Assembly: GCA_025201365.1 (NCBI GenBank)
Contig: JAIXMF010000015.1
Coordinates: 62,001 to 126,000, forward strand
Direction: 5' to 3'
Length of the DNA stretch: 64,000 nt
DNA from: Syncephalis plumigaleata
Taxonomy: Eukaryota > Zoopagomycota > Zoopagomycetes > Zoopagales > Piptocephalidaceae
Positions 1 to 11,636 of this stretch are shown in pieces (position 1 is the first letter of the stretch; each line of letters starts with the position of its first letter). A program made the translations under genes and the position numbers. The notes beneath the pieces were generated by a model. The model searched no databases. It had not been told where the DNA came from and saw only the letters and a list, made by a program, of their open reading frames with translations.

Positions 1-803
1 TACTAATGCTAAACTAATGCCAGAGAGTTAATCTAGAATGATTTATTAATGCGTAGAATTAGAATACTAACAAAATGTGGATAGCCAATCTAAGCGAAAG
101 CAATATGATATAATCTGCGTTTAAATTATATATACTTTACCTAGGCGATTAGATTATGCTAGAGATATATGTCGATAGAATATAGAAATGAAATTGACCA
201 TTAACCGATGAATAATAGGATTATTATCGGCCATAGTAGATGATATGAAAATAGGATATACCTATCTTGATAACGACATATAAGAATGGAATAAGCAGAA
301 GAGATAGATAAACAATAGCATACGTTGAGTGCACATTCAATAAAGTAATATATGTGTGTATATATTATTATTACTTGTACGAGATCAATCACACATACAC
401 ATACACGTACTCTGACGAAACAATTAGCGAGATAAAAGCATAATATGAATGAATGGTTGGATAGATGGATAAGACACGCTAAAGAAAATAACTAGGAAAA
501 AGAAGAAAGAATGGCAACAATAACAATACCATAATGATGCTGATGTTGATGTTGATGATGCTGATGATAACCGCGGTCAACGTGTCACGAAATGAATGAA
601 GAGAAAAGGAGCGAGCACGTACGCATATAAATGAATAAGACTAATAGGAATGAGTGTTGACACTAACAAATATTAACGCGTTTAAAAAGGTATATACACA
701 TATACATATACAGATATGTATGTAGATATATATACCCTTTTATACTTGGCGGTCATCTCGGCTTCGTTATGGTATGTGTGGATGCTTATTATTACGTTCT
801 TGC
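1..803. other. AT-rich intergenic stretch
   Basis: No reading frame with coding character is seen on either strand. The stretch holds short A/T runs and GAT/GTT triplet runs near 537-565, and lies downstream of the minus-strand gene that ends at 804. It is probably 3' flank and spacer; no RNA gene was recognised. Confidence 0.6.
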
Positions 804-2011
804 TTACTTCTTCTTAATGATAACCTTCTTGACCTTATGCCAGAAACCCTTCTTCTTCTTCTTGGGCGTTGCTGTCTCGTTTGTTGCTTCCGATGCGAGT
901 GATGGCTCGATCGAGCGTGTTGTTGGCTTGGCTTCAGGTGCAGTCTTGTTGGACGATACAGGCACCGGTTTAGTCTCCTCGACCTTGGAGATTAATACTG
1001 CGCCACTTTCCACGCTACGTGTTGTGACTCCTGATATTGGTACCTCTGTACGTGTTGCCTCAGTTTCTTCTTCAGCCTGTTGTTGTTGTTGTTCCTCCTT
1101 TACTTCCTCCTCGACTATTGGCTTGGCTTCCTCAGTCACCACTTCCTCCTTGGCTGATTCTTTCTGTTCAGCATCTTCGGTGGTAGTGGTGGTAGCTGCT
1201 GCCTCGGTGGTCACTTCCTCCTCGTCCTTCTTGATATCCTCAACAGACACTACTACTGCCTCCTCATCCACTGCTTCAACTACTGCTTCAACAGCTTCAG
1301 CTGCCTTTTCAGTGGATTCCTCGACTGGTGCCACAGTTTCTTCAACTGGTTGTGCAGCAGGAGTCTCTTCCTCTGTCTGTTCTGGTTCGGTTTCCTCGAC
1401 AGATTCAGCGGCGATCTCGACTACCTTCTCCTCTTCTTTGTCTTCTTCCTTTGCTACCTCAGTAGTCTCTACTGCTGGTTCTACCGATAGCATCCGCAAT
1501 AATCATAATAAATATTAGTTTAATCCATTGAGAAAGTAGCAATGATCAAGTGTTAATTACCTTCTTCTTCAACAGTAGCAGCAGCCTTGACTGGCTCTTC
1601 TTCGACCTTCTTTACCTTCTCCACCGCCTTATCGTCTTCGGAGGCGACATCTGTGTTGGACGACGTGGATTGACCGCCCGAGCTGTCTGTCTTGGCCAAT
1701 AGGATGGATTCAGGATTTGTCAACAAATCTTGAGCGCTCTGGCGTTGCTTACTATCCAGAGTGCTGTGCTTGGGTGTTGTCGCGCCCTCAGTCTCACTGC
1801 CTGAGGCATCTGAGGCAGCTTCGACAAATAGATGAGTGGCGGCGAGTGCGGTGGCCTTAGCTGCGGCGGCCTCTTCGGCGGCACGCTGCTGCTTACGCTT
1901 GCGCTTAGCGGCACCGCTCTTGCTCTTCTTCTTGCGACCACCAGTGCTAGATGATGGTGGGAGCTTCTCGGAAGCCACTACATTAACGGGCTTTGCTTGA
2001 ATAGAAGACAT
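804..2011 (-). CDS. Charged low-complexity protein, two exons, unknown function
   Basis: Function is not recognised. Exon 1 runs from 2011 to 1561 and exon 2 from 1480 to 804. The 80-base intron begins GTAATT and ends GGTAG, and the phase joins exactly (GAAG|GT.. to AG|AACC), giving 375 residues. The N-terminus has a Lys/Arg block (GRKKKSKSGAAKRKRKQQR) followed by an Ala-rich stretch. The middle is dominated by Glu, Val, Thr and Ala with a short Gln run, and the last 20 residues return to a strongly basic tail (KKKKKGFWHKVKKVIIKKK). No membrane segment or signal peptide is visible. The two basic ends could bind nucleic acid or acidic lipid, but that is inference. The opposite-strand frame at 769-1518 is a mirror of the biased composition and is not a gene. 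Confidence 0.75.
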
Positions 2012-5000
2012 GCTGGTGTGGTGTTGTTGTTGATGATGATGATGATGATGATGATGATGTTGGAGATGTTGATGATGCTGGTGTTGGTGTGGGTGTGGGT
2101 GTTGCTATATCAAAGTAGTCAAGCTATAATACGGAAACAGATATGTCAGTCAGTCAGTGCAACCGATTATTTACTCGAGAGAGCGAGAATGAACGGGGCA
2201 ATACGTTGATATAACGGATGCAAGGCGTTGAATGAACGCGAAAGTAAACAAAGCATAAAAGCGTAATAAAAACAACGTAAGACTTGTTTATCAATGTTGT
2301 ACACCAAAGGAAGTGTAGTATAAACAAGGACACACACACAAGTCACGATTAATGGGTGTTTCAATATAGCACACCACGGCACAAGAATATTATAAGTAAT
2401 GAGAATAGAGAAAGAAAGAGAAAGAGAGAGAATTAAAGCTATAGGACTAGAAAGAAGGTATCACAGTATTATTGACCAAGTAGTAATTAAACGAGAGCGA
2501 AGTAATAAAGCGAAGGTTATTATGATGACTGCAGTAAGTAAAAAGTAGATTAGAAGAAAAAAGAGAGAGGATATGTTTAAGGAAAAGTTGAGTGGACTGT
2601 GGGTACGTAAGGGGATATACACGCAGACACACACATACATACAGACAGACAGACAGACACATGCACACAATGTACAGTAGTGGTAATGGTAGAAGCAGGT
2701 TAAACAACACACACCTCACATCACATCACCTGTGTACTGTCCTTGGCCATGCCGTGCCATATACTATCACTATTACTACTACTATACTAGAGATGATAAT
2801 CATCGTAGTAACTGATACTGTGCTTCTACACACACACACATTCTCTTCATACATACTGCAAGCAAGATAGACGGCAAAATCATACCACAGTATCCATTCT
2901 GGATGGACCATGCGACACACGCGTGCATATCGCCATACACGCAGTCACACATACATAGACACGTACACGCACACATAGACACACCGACACATAGACACGT
3001 ATACACATCGACATGGATATTGTTATTGCCATGTTGCGAACCGGCTTCTGCATTAGTGCAACAACAATCATTGGCAGCAATATGCAATATCCGGCCATTG
3101 CGACTGCTAATAATAAAAACAACAATCAACGGGTACCATCATAGTGGTCGTATTACTTGTTATCCCTTGTGCCCTACAATGCCATCGTGTACCACATAGA
3201 ATGGAATAGACAATCCATTTAACTATCTATATTCAACTCGTGGTAGCTACTAGTCTATAAACTGCATCTATAGCAATGCCTTCTGTTACCACTATGGGAT
3301 GATGTACCATCTGCTATCGAATGAATAAAGATAGAGATGGATAGAGATAAAGAGAGAGAGAGAGAGCGAGGGTACGACATAACATGCCAAAGGCCAAATA
3401 ATGTGTATATGGTTATTGGATGAGTAAACTCGATTGGGGACAAGGCCAGATGGGAACGAGAGGGAGCACACAATGTAACCAGAATTAATTTGGTATGGCC
3501 TCCCATGTGCGTATAATAGTACCCCTGCTCATAGAGGCCAGTAGGTAGAACTAGAAGTGTAACTGGTATGTGTGTGCGTACTGGTACGTATGCGTACGTG
3601 TATGTGTATGTGTTTCGCATAGATGGCGTAGGAGATAGGCATACACACACGCACCCCACGTATCATCCCGTATATACACTAACTAGCTGCTAGCTAACAA
3701 ATGGCTATGTGTAATGATGCATCTTACATTGTTACAAAGTAAACAGGCCAAAAAAGACGCATAGAAAAAAAGAGGCCAGGCGCCGAGACAGAGAATCGTC
3801 TAGGAGTAACTTGTCCTTATCAGTTGAGTAGCAATGTAAACAATAAGATAACAACAACAATAACAATGTAGTTATGTCCTTATCAACCAAAGCGATTAAT
3901 ATACGATTCGATAATAATAGACATTTCTATTAATCTATTCGTAATAGATACACGAATGCAACTATTATTACTAATACTGCAACCATTATAGTTGCATATT
4001 ATTAATGTGAATAGATCACAATACAGTTATGCATAATAATAAACAAACATATAAACATGAATATATTATATATTACATATACGCTAGGCTATTGGTAATG
4101 ACGTGTATGTGATTTGAATAAATACGTAGACTCATAATTATCATTGCATATAGGCTATGATTCTTTATGATCCGGTATAATACCGCGTCTAAATCAAAGC
4201 AATTACTTTCAATAACATAGACTAGACAAACTAGTAAACAACGCTTACACTATTGCATAACGCTAATAACTAACAACAATAAAAACGCGATATAGTCTAA
4301 CACTTACCGATCACAAGAGTAAAGTGGAAGAATAATAACAAATAGTAAGTGAGCTATACCAAGTGAATATGGATAACTACCGTCAATAATGGTAACTAGC
4401 AGTAAGCAAGATAGTGCTTAGAAGTTGAAGAAATAAAAGAAGCAAGTTGATTGTTAGCAGATAGAAAGATAGCGCGAGCGGAGGAAAAAGGAGCAAGCCG
4501 TAGTTTTATTTTGTATTGGTGTGTACGAGTGTGTACGAGTGTGTGTACATGTGTACGTGTGTTTACTTCAGCTATGAGATGCCATGGCCATTCAAGGCGG
4601 ACACTAATCATGAAGTGTAGGACCACGAATGGGAACATCCCGCCGAGATATTTTAGTTCCGCTCCATAGACGAAACAGGTAGTCGTTCTACTGGCGGCTC
4701 TAAAAGATGAAACGGAACCGAAGAAGCCACGCGACACTCGCTACAAAACGATGCAGTTCACTCTATTGAATGAAGGTGATTGACACGCATGCTGTTTTAG
4801 TAGAAGATTCCAGCAAATATACAAGTAACTACACATAGATTGAAGTATGCTAGCGAACAAGTGTCAACTATACGATTGCTTTAATTATGATTTATTTCAA
4901 ATGATATAACCAATGCATATTCGTTATTAGCAATGAGTGAGTATCTATTACATATACGATTGGTGATGATGATGATGATGCAGTGTAGATCTCGTTGATT

Positions 5001-5829
5001 GGCCAACTAGTTCATACCAACAATGAATGAATGTATGAATGAATGGAGGAGTGGATGAGTGGATGAGCGAGTAGAGTGAAAGAAACCATGCAGTCTTAAA
5101 AATAAAAAAATAGTCACGTGAAATTGAAAAAAGAAAAGATTTTAAAAGAAAAAAAACGAGAAAGAGAGACGACTTCTTTCTTGCTCGGCTTGTACTCGCT
5201 TTCTTGTTTACTCTGGTACTACTGAGGAATTACGCGCGATCGTGCATCACTCTGCCATCGTTTGACGATCGTCAATCGGTAACGAAGTCTACTTTTCACG
5301 ATTCCTCGTTTGTTCGTTCGCTCGCTCGCTTGTTTTGCCTGCTGGTTGATAACAGTTTGCATTCGTGTTTTTGTCAGTTGAGGTACAACTAGTCAAGCAC
5401 GTTTGCTTACAAGGGTAAGTAAGTTGCCTGCTTGCTCACTGAGGAGTGTTGTATTGACTGACTTGGTGCTTTACTTTACTTTCTCTTTGTACGACACCGT
5501 TGACGTGGTGGCAGTATTATTGACGAGTCATTTGTGCATGTATATATACTTATTAACGAAATTCCTATAAAGAATACAAAGTTTAACACAAGCAAGTACG
5601 CGGTAGTAGCGTGGCATCATCTATTGTGCGGTCAATTTGCATTTCAAGCTTGTCGATATCATTCGAGAACTATACAATCTGATCAGTTGATTGATGCGAA
5701 GATTATACTAGAGTAGACGAGTCCATTTACTATGTAAGTCATATGTATAATCATCCTGTTAATTGACATGGAATACACGAATACTAATACGACGCGTAAA
5801 CATCGATTGATTGATCGACATAGACATGT
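2012..5829. other. Long intergenic region rich in microsatellites
   Basis: No convincing gene in 3.8 kb. It holds CA/GACA-type tracts (about 2625-2665, 2828-2845, 2930-3010), a GA tract (about 3345-3368) and several GT/CGTA tracts. A GC-richer island at about 4560-4790 stands out but matches no RNA family I recognise. From about 5160 the sequence turns pyrimidine-rich and is probably promoter and 5' leader of the Myb gene; a strong donor-like GTAAGT at 5415 may open a leader intron. Confidence 0.5.
2032..2059. repeat. (GAT)n microsatellite
   Basis: About nine GAT units lie just upstream of the start codon at 2011, in the presumed 5' leader of the charged protein gene. They are followed by GTTGG/GTGGGTGT-type repeats to about 2105. 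Confidence 0.9.
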
Positions 5830-7854
5830 ATGAATATGATGGCAAATACCGCTAGTAGTAGTTATGAAGTATCGGCGTCTACGCTAGATGACAGCATTCC
5901 CTTGACGGCATTACCAATGTCCACGAATGGTGATACCGTCAATAATAATAATAATAGTGATGATGAAGAACACGCTATACGTAAACACAATGACATACAC
6001 GACACCACTAAACATTATCTATCCTACAACGGCAATAGTAACATTAGCAATCATACTGTGTCTACCACGGTCATGAATCAAATGGCGACTACTAGTACGA
6101 TACCGCGTAAACGTGCTCGTGGTGAACGTGTCCCCTGGCTACCTGAAGAGGACAATCTACTACGATTAGCGGTGCAACTATACGGCTATAACACTGATAA
6201 ATGGACTAAAATATCGGCATGTGTACCGGGGCGTACGAATAAACATTGCAGAAAACGCTGGTTCCACTCGTTGGATCCATCGCGACGTAAAGGATCGTGG
6301 ACGCAAAAGGAAGATCTTCTATTGCGTGAGGCGCATGCACGATTCGGCGAGCAATGGAGTCGAGTGGCGGAATTGGTACCTGGTCGTACGGACGATCAAT
6401 GTTCTAAACGATGGCGCGAAAGCCTCGATCCCGCCATTGATCGTAGTGAATGGACGGAGGCCGAGGATCAAGATCTACTTCGACTGGTTGGCGAGTTGGG
6501 CAGTCAATGGCAACGTATTGCCGAGCATTTCCCGGGTAGACCAGGCCTGCATTGTCGTAATCGATGGCGTAAACTATGTCGTAATATCAATCCGTTTAAG
6601 CGGTTCCGTCAAGGAAAAGACGTACCAGATGCGGCGGCCATTATTACAGGAATTAATCTGAAACTACCGATGAACAACGATGGTAATAGCATTCCAGAGG
6701 ATGCACATATCAGTTTAGCCGATGGCACCAGCACATTACTCAACTCTAACCAATGGCTAGCCTTGATGGAGGAGGATAATATGGACGATGCCGACACGTA
6801 TGAGCAGGACAATGACAGCAGTAGTGATATGAACGATATCAACGAGGTTGACGAGACAAGTCAAACGGGGAAGATTGCAACGCATGGCTTGCTCGACATG
6901 ACCACTGGATCGAGCAGCCATGTTCATGATCATACTAGTAGCGGTAATACTGCAAATGCATCATTAGCGGTACGTATGGAGAATGGCAGTGGTAGGACAA
7001 CTAGTAGAACGACCAAGGGAGAGGGACATACAATTAGCATGGAAGCATACGGATGTGCCTATCCCGAGTGTAATGCCGTGTTTACTGCACCACACGCACT
7101 TCTCTACCATTTCAAACGATGCCACACGGGACAAACAGCACCGTTAGAGCGTCCATTCCGTTGTGCCATGCCTGGTTGTCTAAAACGCTACAAGAATCTT
7201 AATGGTATACAGTATCACGTTGAACGTGCCAAAGGGTCAGTGGGACATACTTATTCGATGGTTGGACCGACATCCACCAATGCAGATAGCAATACAACAT
7301 CATCTGCTCAACAGTGTGATGCTGTATCGAATAGTACGCTCGATGCTACTAATGCCACTAATGCCACACTTAATGTTATTCCAGTATCAGGTGGAGGAGG
7401 ACCGGTAACCGATACTACCGGTGCAGGATTAGTAGAGGAAAGAAAACCGTTTCGATGTGCCGTACCAGGTTGTCCCAAAGCCTATCGTAATCCCAATGGT
7501 CTCGAGTATCACATGCGACATGCTCATCTCGATCTGATGCCTGCATCGCTAGTTGACGAGATGACCGCGCGACGACCTCGTCCATTCCGTTGCACGGCCA
7601 AGGGTTGCGGTCGACGCTACATGAGTCCCAATGGTTTACACTATCACATTTGTAATATGCATCCTGAACAAGAGGATGAGCTATTACACTCATTACGTAG
7701 TCAATCCGCTGCTCAACAGGAACAAAACGAGAAGACTACATCGCCTGCTCTACAACATAACAATGATGGCGCACCAGTTGTCGTATGGCCACAAGAGGAT
7801 GATTCTATGACACGCTCATCTACTTCTGCTTCTTCTTCGTCTAATGTCACGTAA
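5830..7854 (+). CDS. Three-repeat Myb transcription factor with four C-terminal C2H2 zinc fingers
   Basis: A 674-residue intronless frame, presumably a nuclear DNA-binding regulator. Three Myb repeats lie in tandem at about residues 98-150, 152-203 and 205-255. Each has the spaced Trp pattern and a recognition-helix GRT/GRP-x-x-(H/Q)C-x-(K/N)RW motif, such as PGRTNKHCRKRW. A Ser/Asp-rich linker follows. Four C2H2 fingers then lie at about 410-435, 443-475, 540-565 and 584-610. Three share the form FRC-x4-C-x3-Y with an NG(L/I)-x-YH core, as in the fungal Sfp1 type; the second has a long H-x9-H spacing. The N-terminus is Asn/Asp rich. The ATG at 5830 was chosen because the frame is open from there and an ATG at 5826 is in another frame. 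Myb repeats and C2H2 fingers are each common; having both in one chain is unusual. Targets are unknown. Confidence 0.93.
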   Translation: MNMMANTASSSYEVSASTLDDSIPLTALPMSTNGDTVNNNNNSDDEEHAIRKHNDIHDTTKHYLSYNGNSNISNHTVSTTVMNQMATTSTIPRKRARGERVPWLPEEDNLLRLAVQLYGYNTDKWTKISACVPGRTNKHCRKRWFHSLDPSRRKGSWTQKEDLLLREAHARFGEQWSRVAELVPGRTDDQCSKRWRESLDPAIDRSEWTEAEDQDLLRLVGELGSQWQRIAEHFPGRPGLHCRNRWRKLCRNINPFKRFRQGKDVPDAAAIITGINLKLPMNNDGNSIPEDAHISLADGTSTLLNSNQWLALMEEDNMDDADTYEQDNDSSSDMNDINEVDETSQTGKIATHGLLDMTTGSSSHVHDHTSSGNTANASLAVRMENGSGRTTSRTTKGEGHTISMEAYGCAYPECNAVFTAPHALLYHFKRCHTGQTAPLERPFRCAMPGCLKRYKNLNGIQYHVERAKGSVGHTYSMVGPTSTNADSNTTSSAQQCDAVSNSTLDATNATNATLNVIPVSGGGGPVTDTTGAGLVEERKPFRCAVPGCPKAYRNPNGLEYHMRHAHLDLMPASLVDEMTARRPRPFRCTAKGCGRRYMSPNGLHYHICNMHPEQEDELLHSLRSQSAAQQEQNEKTTSPALQHNNDGAPVVVWPQEDDSMTRSSTSASSSSNVT

Positions 7855-9132
7855 TGGATAGAAATTAAGAAGTGATACGATGATTCATTATCAAAAGTTA
7901 CACCACTTGGCCTTATATTACACTTGCAGTTTACTCACTCTATGGCATACGGCTACGTCTTCATCTCTTTATTGTACCTTTATTTGTAGCTCGTCGTATA
8001 CGGGAAAGCAATTCACGTACAATCTTTAGGGTTGCTTTCTTTTTATTCCTTTCTCTTCTCTCTTCTCTCTTCCTTTTTACTCACTCGCTTACATATATAT
8101 ATATAGAAAAACAACACAAATGCATTTAAAAATATATACAGAGCATTACTATTTTACTTCATCAATAGTGCAATATAATGTAAACTGACAACTAGTGCAT
8201 CGATTAACATCATCAATAGATTATACACTCACTACATATGATACTACGAGTAATTCGAATTCATTATCACCCATGTCAAATGGTATCTCATCACATTATT
8301 GATACCTGAAAATAAACTATTATTTCGTAATACATTGATGGAATAATCTATACTGTACTACAAATGAGTACATGGGACTATTACGTCTACATTATCATGC
8401 TTTCCCCTTTTTTCTTTTCCTTACATTGCGTCAATCTACTGTACTAATGAAGCATGCAAGCGCACCACGCTCAATTGAAACAGTCAACTTTTGCCTATTC
8501 ACATGTATATACGTATCCAGAAATGGATGCACTCAGCTCGTGGTTGCCTTTTTTGTTGCTACTGACTTACTAGAATACGGTTCGTTATTGCCACATTGCC
8601 GATAAATGGAATTGCAAACGAAAACGAGGTGTTGACTAATGCTAAAAATAACATGTCACGGAGGATTATTACTACTCGTATTAACTAGAATACCACGGTA
8701 GTAAGTGTCATTCAATTATACAATCAGCTTACTTGTTATAATTACATACATGTATACATATATGTATGTGCATCAATAGACATATAACGTTAATCTACTA
8801 CTAGTAAACAGTGCGAAGAATAGTGCGATTTCAAAAGCCGTAGTAATAGGCGGCTGCACCGTTCCGTTTCCGTTTTCTTCCTACGTTGTGCAACGGGTAT
8901 CTATTACTCCGTGTTTGCTATTACATGTTTGCATGATGACATCCTCACCTGGTCTTATCACCCTAGCTATTCATCTACCTACCTATACATACCTGCGAGT
9001 ATATATAGCCGACTAGACAAGTGTACTTTCCCGATACCTTGTCCACATACCATATACCGCCCTTTCTCTTTTTTGAACGACTATACAAGAATCCAACTCG
9101 CTTAACGACTAGCAACAGTGGTTATTAACAAC
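7855..9132. other. Intergenic region
   Basis: 3' flank of the Myb gene (T-rich tracts near 8040-8080, short TA run at 8095-8105) and promoter of the peroxygenase gene. Short frames here lack coding character. No RNA gene seen. Confidence 0.55.
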
Positions 9133-10115
9133 ATGAGGATCTCTAATGGACTATTCATCGCTACAGCTAGTGCTACAGCATTAGTTGCACTATCGTTGAC
9201 AACAACCACTAGCGATGCTATTCCATTCGGTAACTATCTGGAACAAGCGGCACAATACATCAAGGAGCAAGCAAACAAGCTGATGCGCTCGCCTGCACAG
9301 CAACCCACCAATCCTCATTGGAACGATGCCATCTATACGAACTGGCGAAATGGCGCAGGACAAAGCCGATCTCCTTGTCCAATGTTGAATGTCTTGGCCA
9401 ATCACGGCATTCTTGATTACAGCGGCAAAAATATCAACGAAGAGAGTGTTCGTCATGCCTTGCAGGATATGCTAGGTCTTCGCGGTATTATGCTCAAGGT
9501 TCTCATGCGAGCACCGGGACATTTGGCTGAAATCCATGCCGAGAACACCAGGCAACCCAATAACAAATTGTTCGATCTTGAGGACTCCCTTAAGCATAAC
9601 TTTATCGAACATGACGTGTCATTAACGCGCGAACGTCGCACCGATGCCGAACCAAAGCGTGCTCTTCGCGCCAACCCTGATAAGGTGAAGGAGCTTATGA
9701 GCTACGCAAGAACGGCGTACTCACCTACAAGTCCATCTCCGCCTATCGTAACGTTGTTCGTGCGCGTGAAGCCAAAGATGGCCTATCGCCGCCCATGAAC
9801 TTCAGTCTCGACAACAAGTTCAAGGCTCACGGTGAAGCGATGCTCCTATTGGAGATCATGGGACGTAATGGCAAGATCGCCGTTCAAGATGCCATCGAGT
9901 TCTTCATCTACGAACGCTTCCCCAAGAGCTACAGGCCATTGCCACCCAGCTCTACAAATGATGTCTACATGGTTTCGCGTCTTCTTCAGGAATTCACGCT
10001 AAATGAAATAATGCGACTAATTGGTGGTAACAATCCAGCAGCCAATCCGGTAACCCAACAGGAGGTCAACCAATTCATTGAAGAATTGAGGAGAAACTCT
10101 AACACTGTAGCTTAA
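9133..10115 (+). CDS. Secreted heme-thiolate peroxidase / unspecific peroxygenase (one apparent single-base loss)
   Basis: Peroxidase_2-family enzyme; relatives use H2O2 to oxygenate or halogenate organic substrates outside the cell. The ATG at 9133 starts a signal peptide (MRISNGLFIATASATALVAL, cut near SDA-IP). The proximal heme-ligand motif PCP with LNVLANHG follows, with the ligand Cys at about residue 82. The EHD motif of the acid-base pocket, then SLTR, is at about residues 159-165. This EHD form is typical of short peroxygenases. The frame changes by one missing base near 9705-9710: beyond it the alternative frame continues as family-like sequence through 9795 to the stop at 10115, and one added base gives a length divisible by three (about 327 residues). 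There are no introns. It is either a sequencing error or a recently broken gene; the former is favoured because many other genes here show the same defect. Confidence 0.85.
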
Positions 10116-10591
10116 TTAAAAGCAACAATCGCAGTAGTAATAATAAATAACGTATAACTTGCATATTATGTTAACACCTATTACTCACTTGTGAGCATGC
10201 CATTGTACATGTTATTCTTCACCTACCTTGAATGTAATCAATGCTGTTTATGACTATTAATACTACGTAATTACATGCCTGATATACGTTTCTTTTGGAA
10301 AGCGATAATAGCAATTTATAGATTAATGGGAAGAATGTGATGTCACCGGTGGATTTACATGAAATATATTTAGCCAATGACGATAGCATGACCACATTAT
10401 TCGGTTTCAAGACTAATTAGCCAGTAGCACAGGCGCATATTGGTAACCGTGAAACATTTTTACAAACCTATTACTATTACCACTATAGCTGATAAGGGTG
10501 GTTGTCGTCGTCGATCAAGTATCGGCTATTTCGTTTCTAGTTAGCAACCATTCTGATTTTTGTTTTTTAAGCTTTTCTAGTATCTACAATT
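10116..10591. other. Intergenic region
   Basis: AT-rich spacer between two plus-strand genes. AATAAATAA at about 10141 may be the poly(A) signal of the peroxygenase. Nothing else recognised. Confidence 0.55.
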
Positions 10592-11368
10592 ATGAATTCA
10601 CAACAGTCTCAAGGACAAGCAGGCCAGCGTCAGAAGCCGCGTCGACAATCGCTTGACCTCATCGATACCGGTAGACGTGGTTCAGAGGAAGGTCCCTCCT
10701 ACGCCATCGACCTGCAAGATCATACGGGTGTCATCGAGGATAGAACGCATGTGGATACCCATGCCTACAAGACCGGCTTCTACGAGCGATCTGCCGGTGG
10801 TAAAGACGCCATGACCGGTGCCGGGTCTGAACCGGCCATTTCACAACGTATTGCTGACAAGTCATCTCATGGTGATGACACGCAAGGGGCCAGTACACAT
10901 CAGCTTTCCACGTCACCCGATGATGTTAGTGATCAAAATTCATCGGTATTCAATCTACGTAGTGGAGCGACGAGTCAAACGGATGCAAAAGGCGAGACAC
11001 AGGAGGAGCGTATCTCCGAGGGTTTACGACAACATGCCATCGACAATTCCGATAGGGATAGCGTGCCATTAATGTTCAATCAAGATGGTTCGCGTCATGA
11101 ACCGTTTAACGTGCGTATTCCGGCAGAGGATGCGCAATGCTTTAAAGATGCGGGCTACTTTGGAGCGGGAGTGTGCGGTCACTCGGCCGACGAGAAAGCA
11201 TTCGCCCATCCACTCTCGTCCACGGGTAGACGACGCGAGTCAGTCATGCTAACGAGGATGGAGGAGGACAATCTAAACAGACCGCATAGCGATGGCGATG
11301 AAAGACCATTCGACTTTGAAGAGCAACCGCTGACTGAAGAACCAGAACGCTATGACATAAATAAATAA
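10592..11368 (+). CDS. Hydrophilic protein of unknown function
   Basis: Not recognised. A single-exon frame of 258 residues with no signal peptide or membrane segment. It is rich in Asp, Glu, Arg, Ser and Gln and looks largely disordered. Two similar Arg-rich sites, DTGRRGSEEG near residue 26 and STGRRRESVM near residue 210, resemble basophilic kinase sites (R-x-x-S). A short more structured-looking stretch near residues 185-205 holds two Cys and several aromatic residues (FKDAGYFGAGVCGHS). Upstream is a T-rich promoter region (10555-10585). Codon use resembles the neighbouring genes, so it is probably real, though no homology can be claimed. Confidence 0.7.
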   Translation: MNSQQSQGQAGQRQKPRRQSLDLIDTGRRGSEEGPSYAIDLQDHTGVIEDRTHVDTHAYKTGFYERSAGGKDAMTGAGSEPAISQRIADKSSHGDDTQGASTHQLSTSPDDVSDQNSSVFNLRSGATSQTDAKGETQEERISEGLRQHAIDNSDRDSVPLMFNQDGSRHEPFNVRIPAEDAQCFKDAGYFGAGVCGHSADEKAFAHPLSSTGRRRESVMLTRMEEDNLNRPHSDGDERPFDFEEQPLTEEPERYDINK

Positions 11369-11636
11369 ATAAGTAAATATACGCTGTATATAATGGCTTG
11401 ATGAATAGTGTGGCGCATTACATTTAAACGTAATAAATTTGTTAAAATGATTTATTATAATAAACAGTCGAAAGTAAGGAAAGTGTGCCACTACTGCAAT
11501 CAACTGTTAATGACTGACTGACTGATATAGATCATCATCAAGCTTAATGATTCAGCATATAGTCAGCACCATGATCATCGCCCGTATATTCAGGATGTAA
11601 CGAGCAGCAGTAGTAGTAGCAGCAGTAGTGTGGCCG

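Noticed and set aside
769-1518. Long plus-strand frame rich in Ser, Thr and Val
   Set aside because: It is the mirror of the Glu/Val/Thr-biased minus-strand exon, which splices in phase to a second exon. Composition explains the open frame.
3255-3659. Minus-strand 134-residue frame with VCVCLS and repeated YTYTY
   Set aside because: Translation of GA and GT microsatellites; no coding features.
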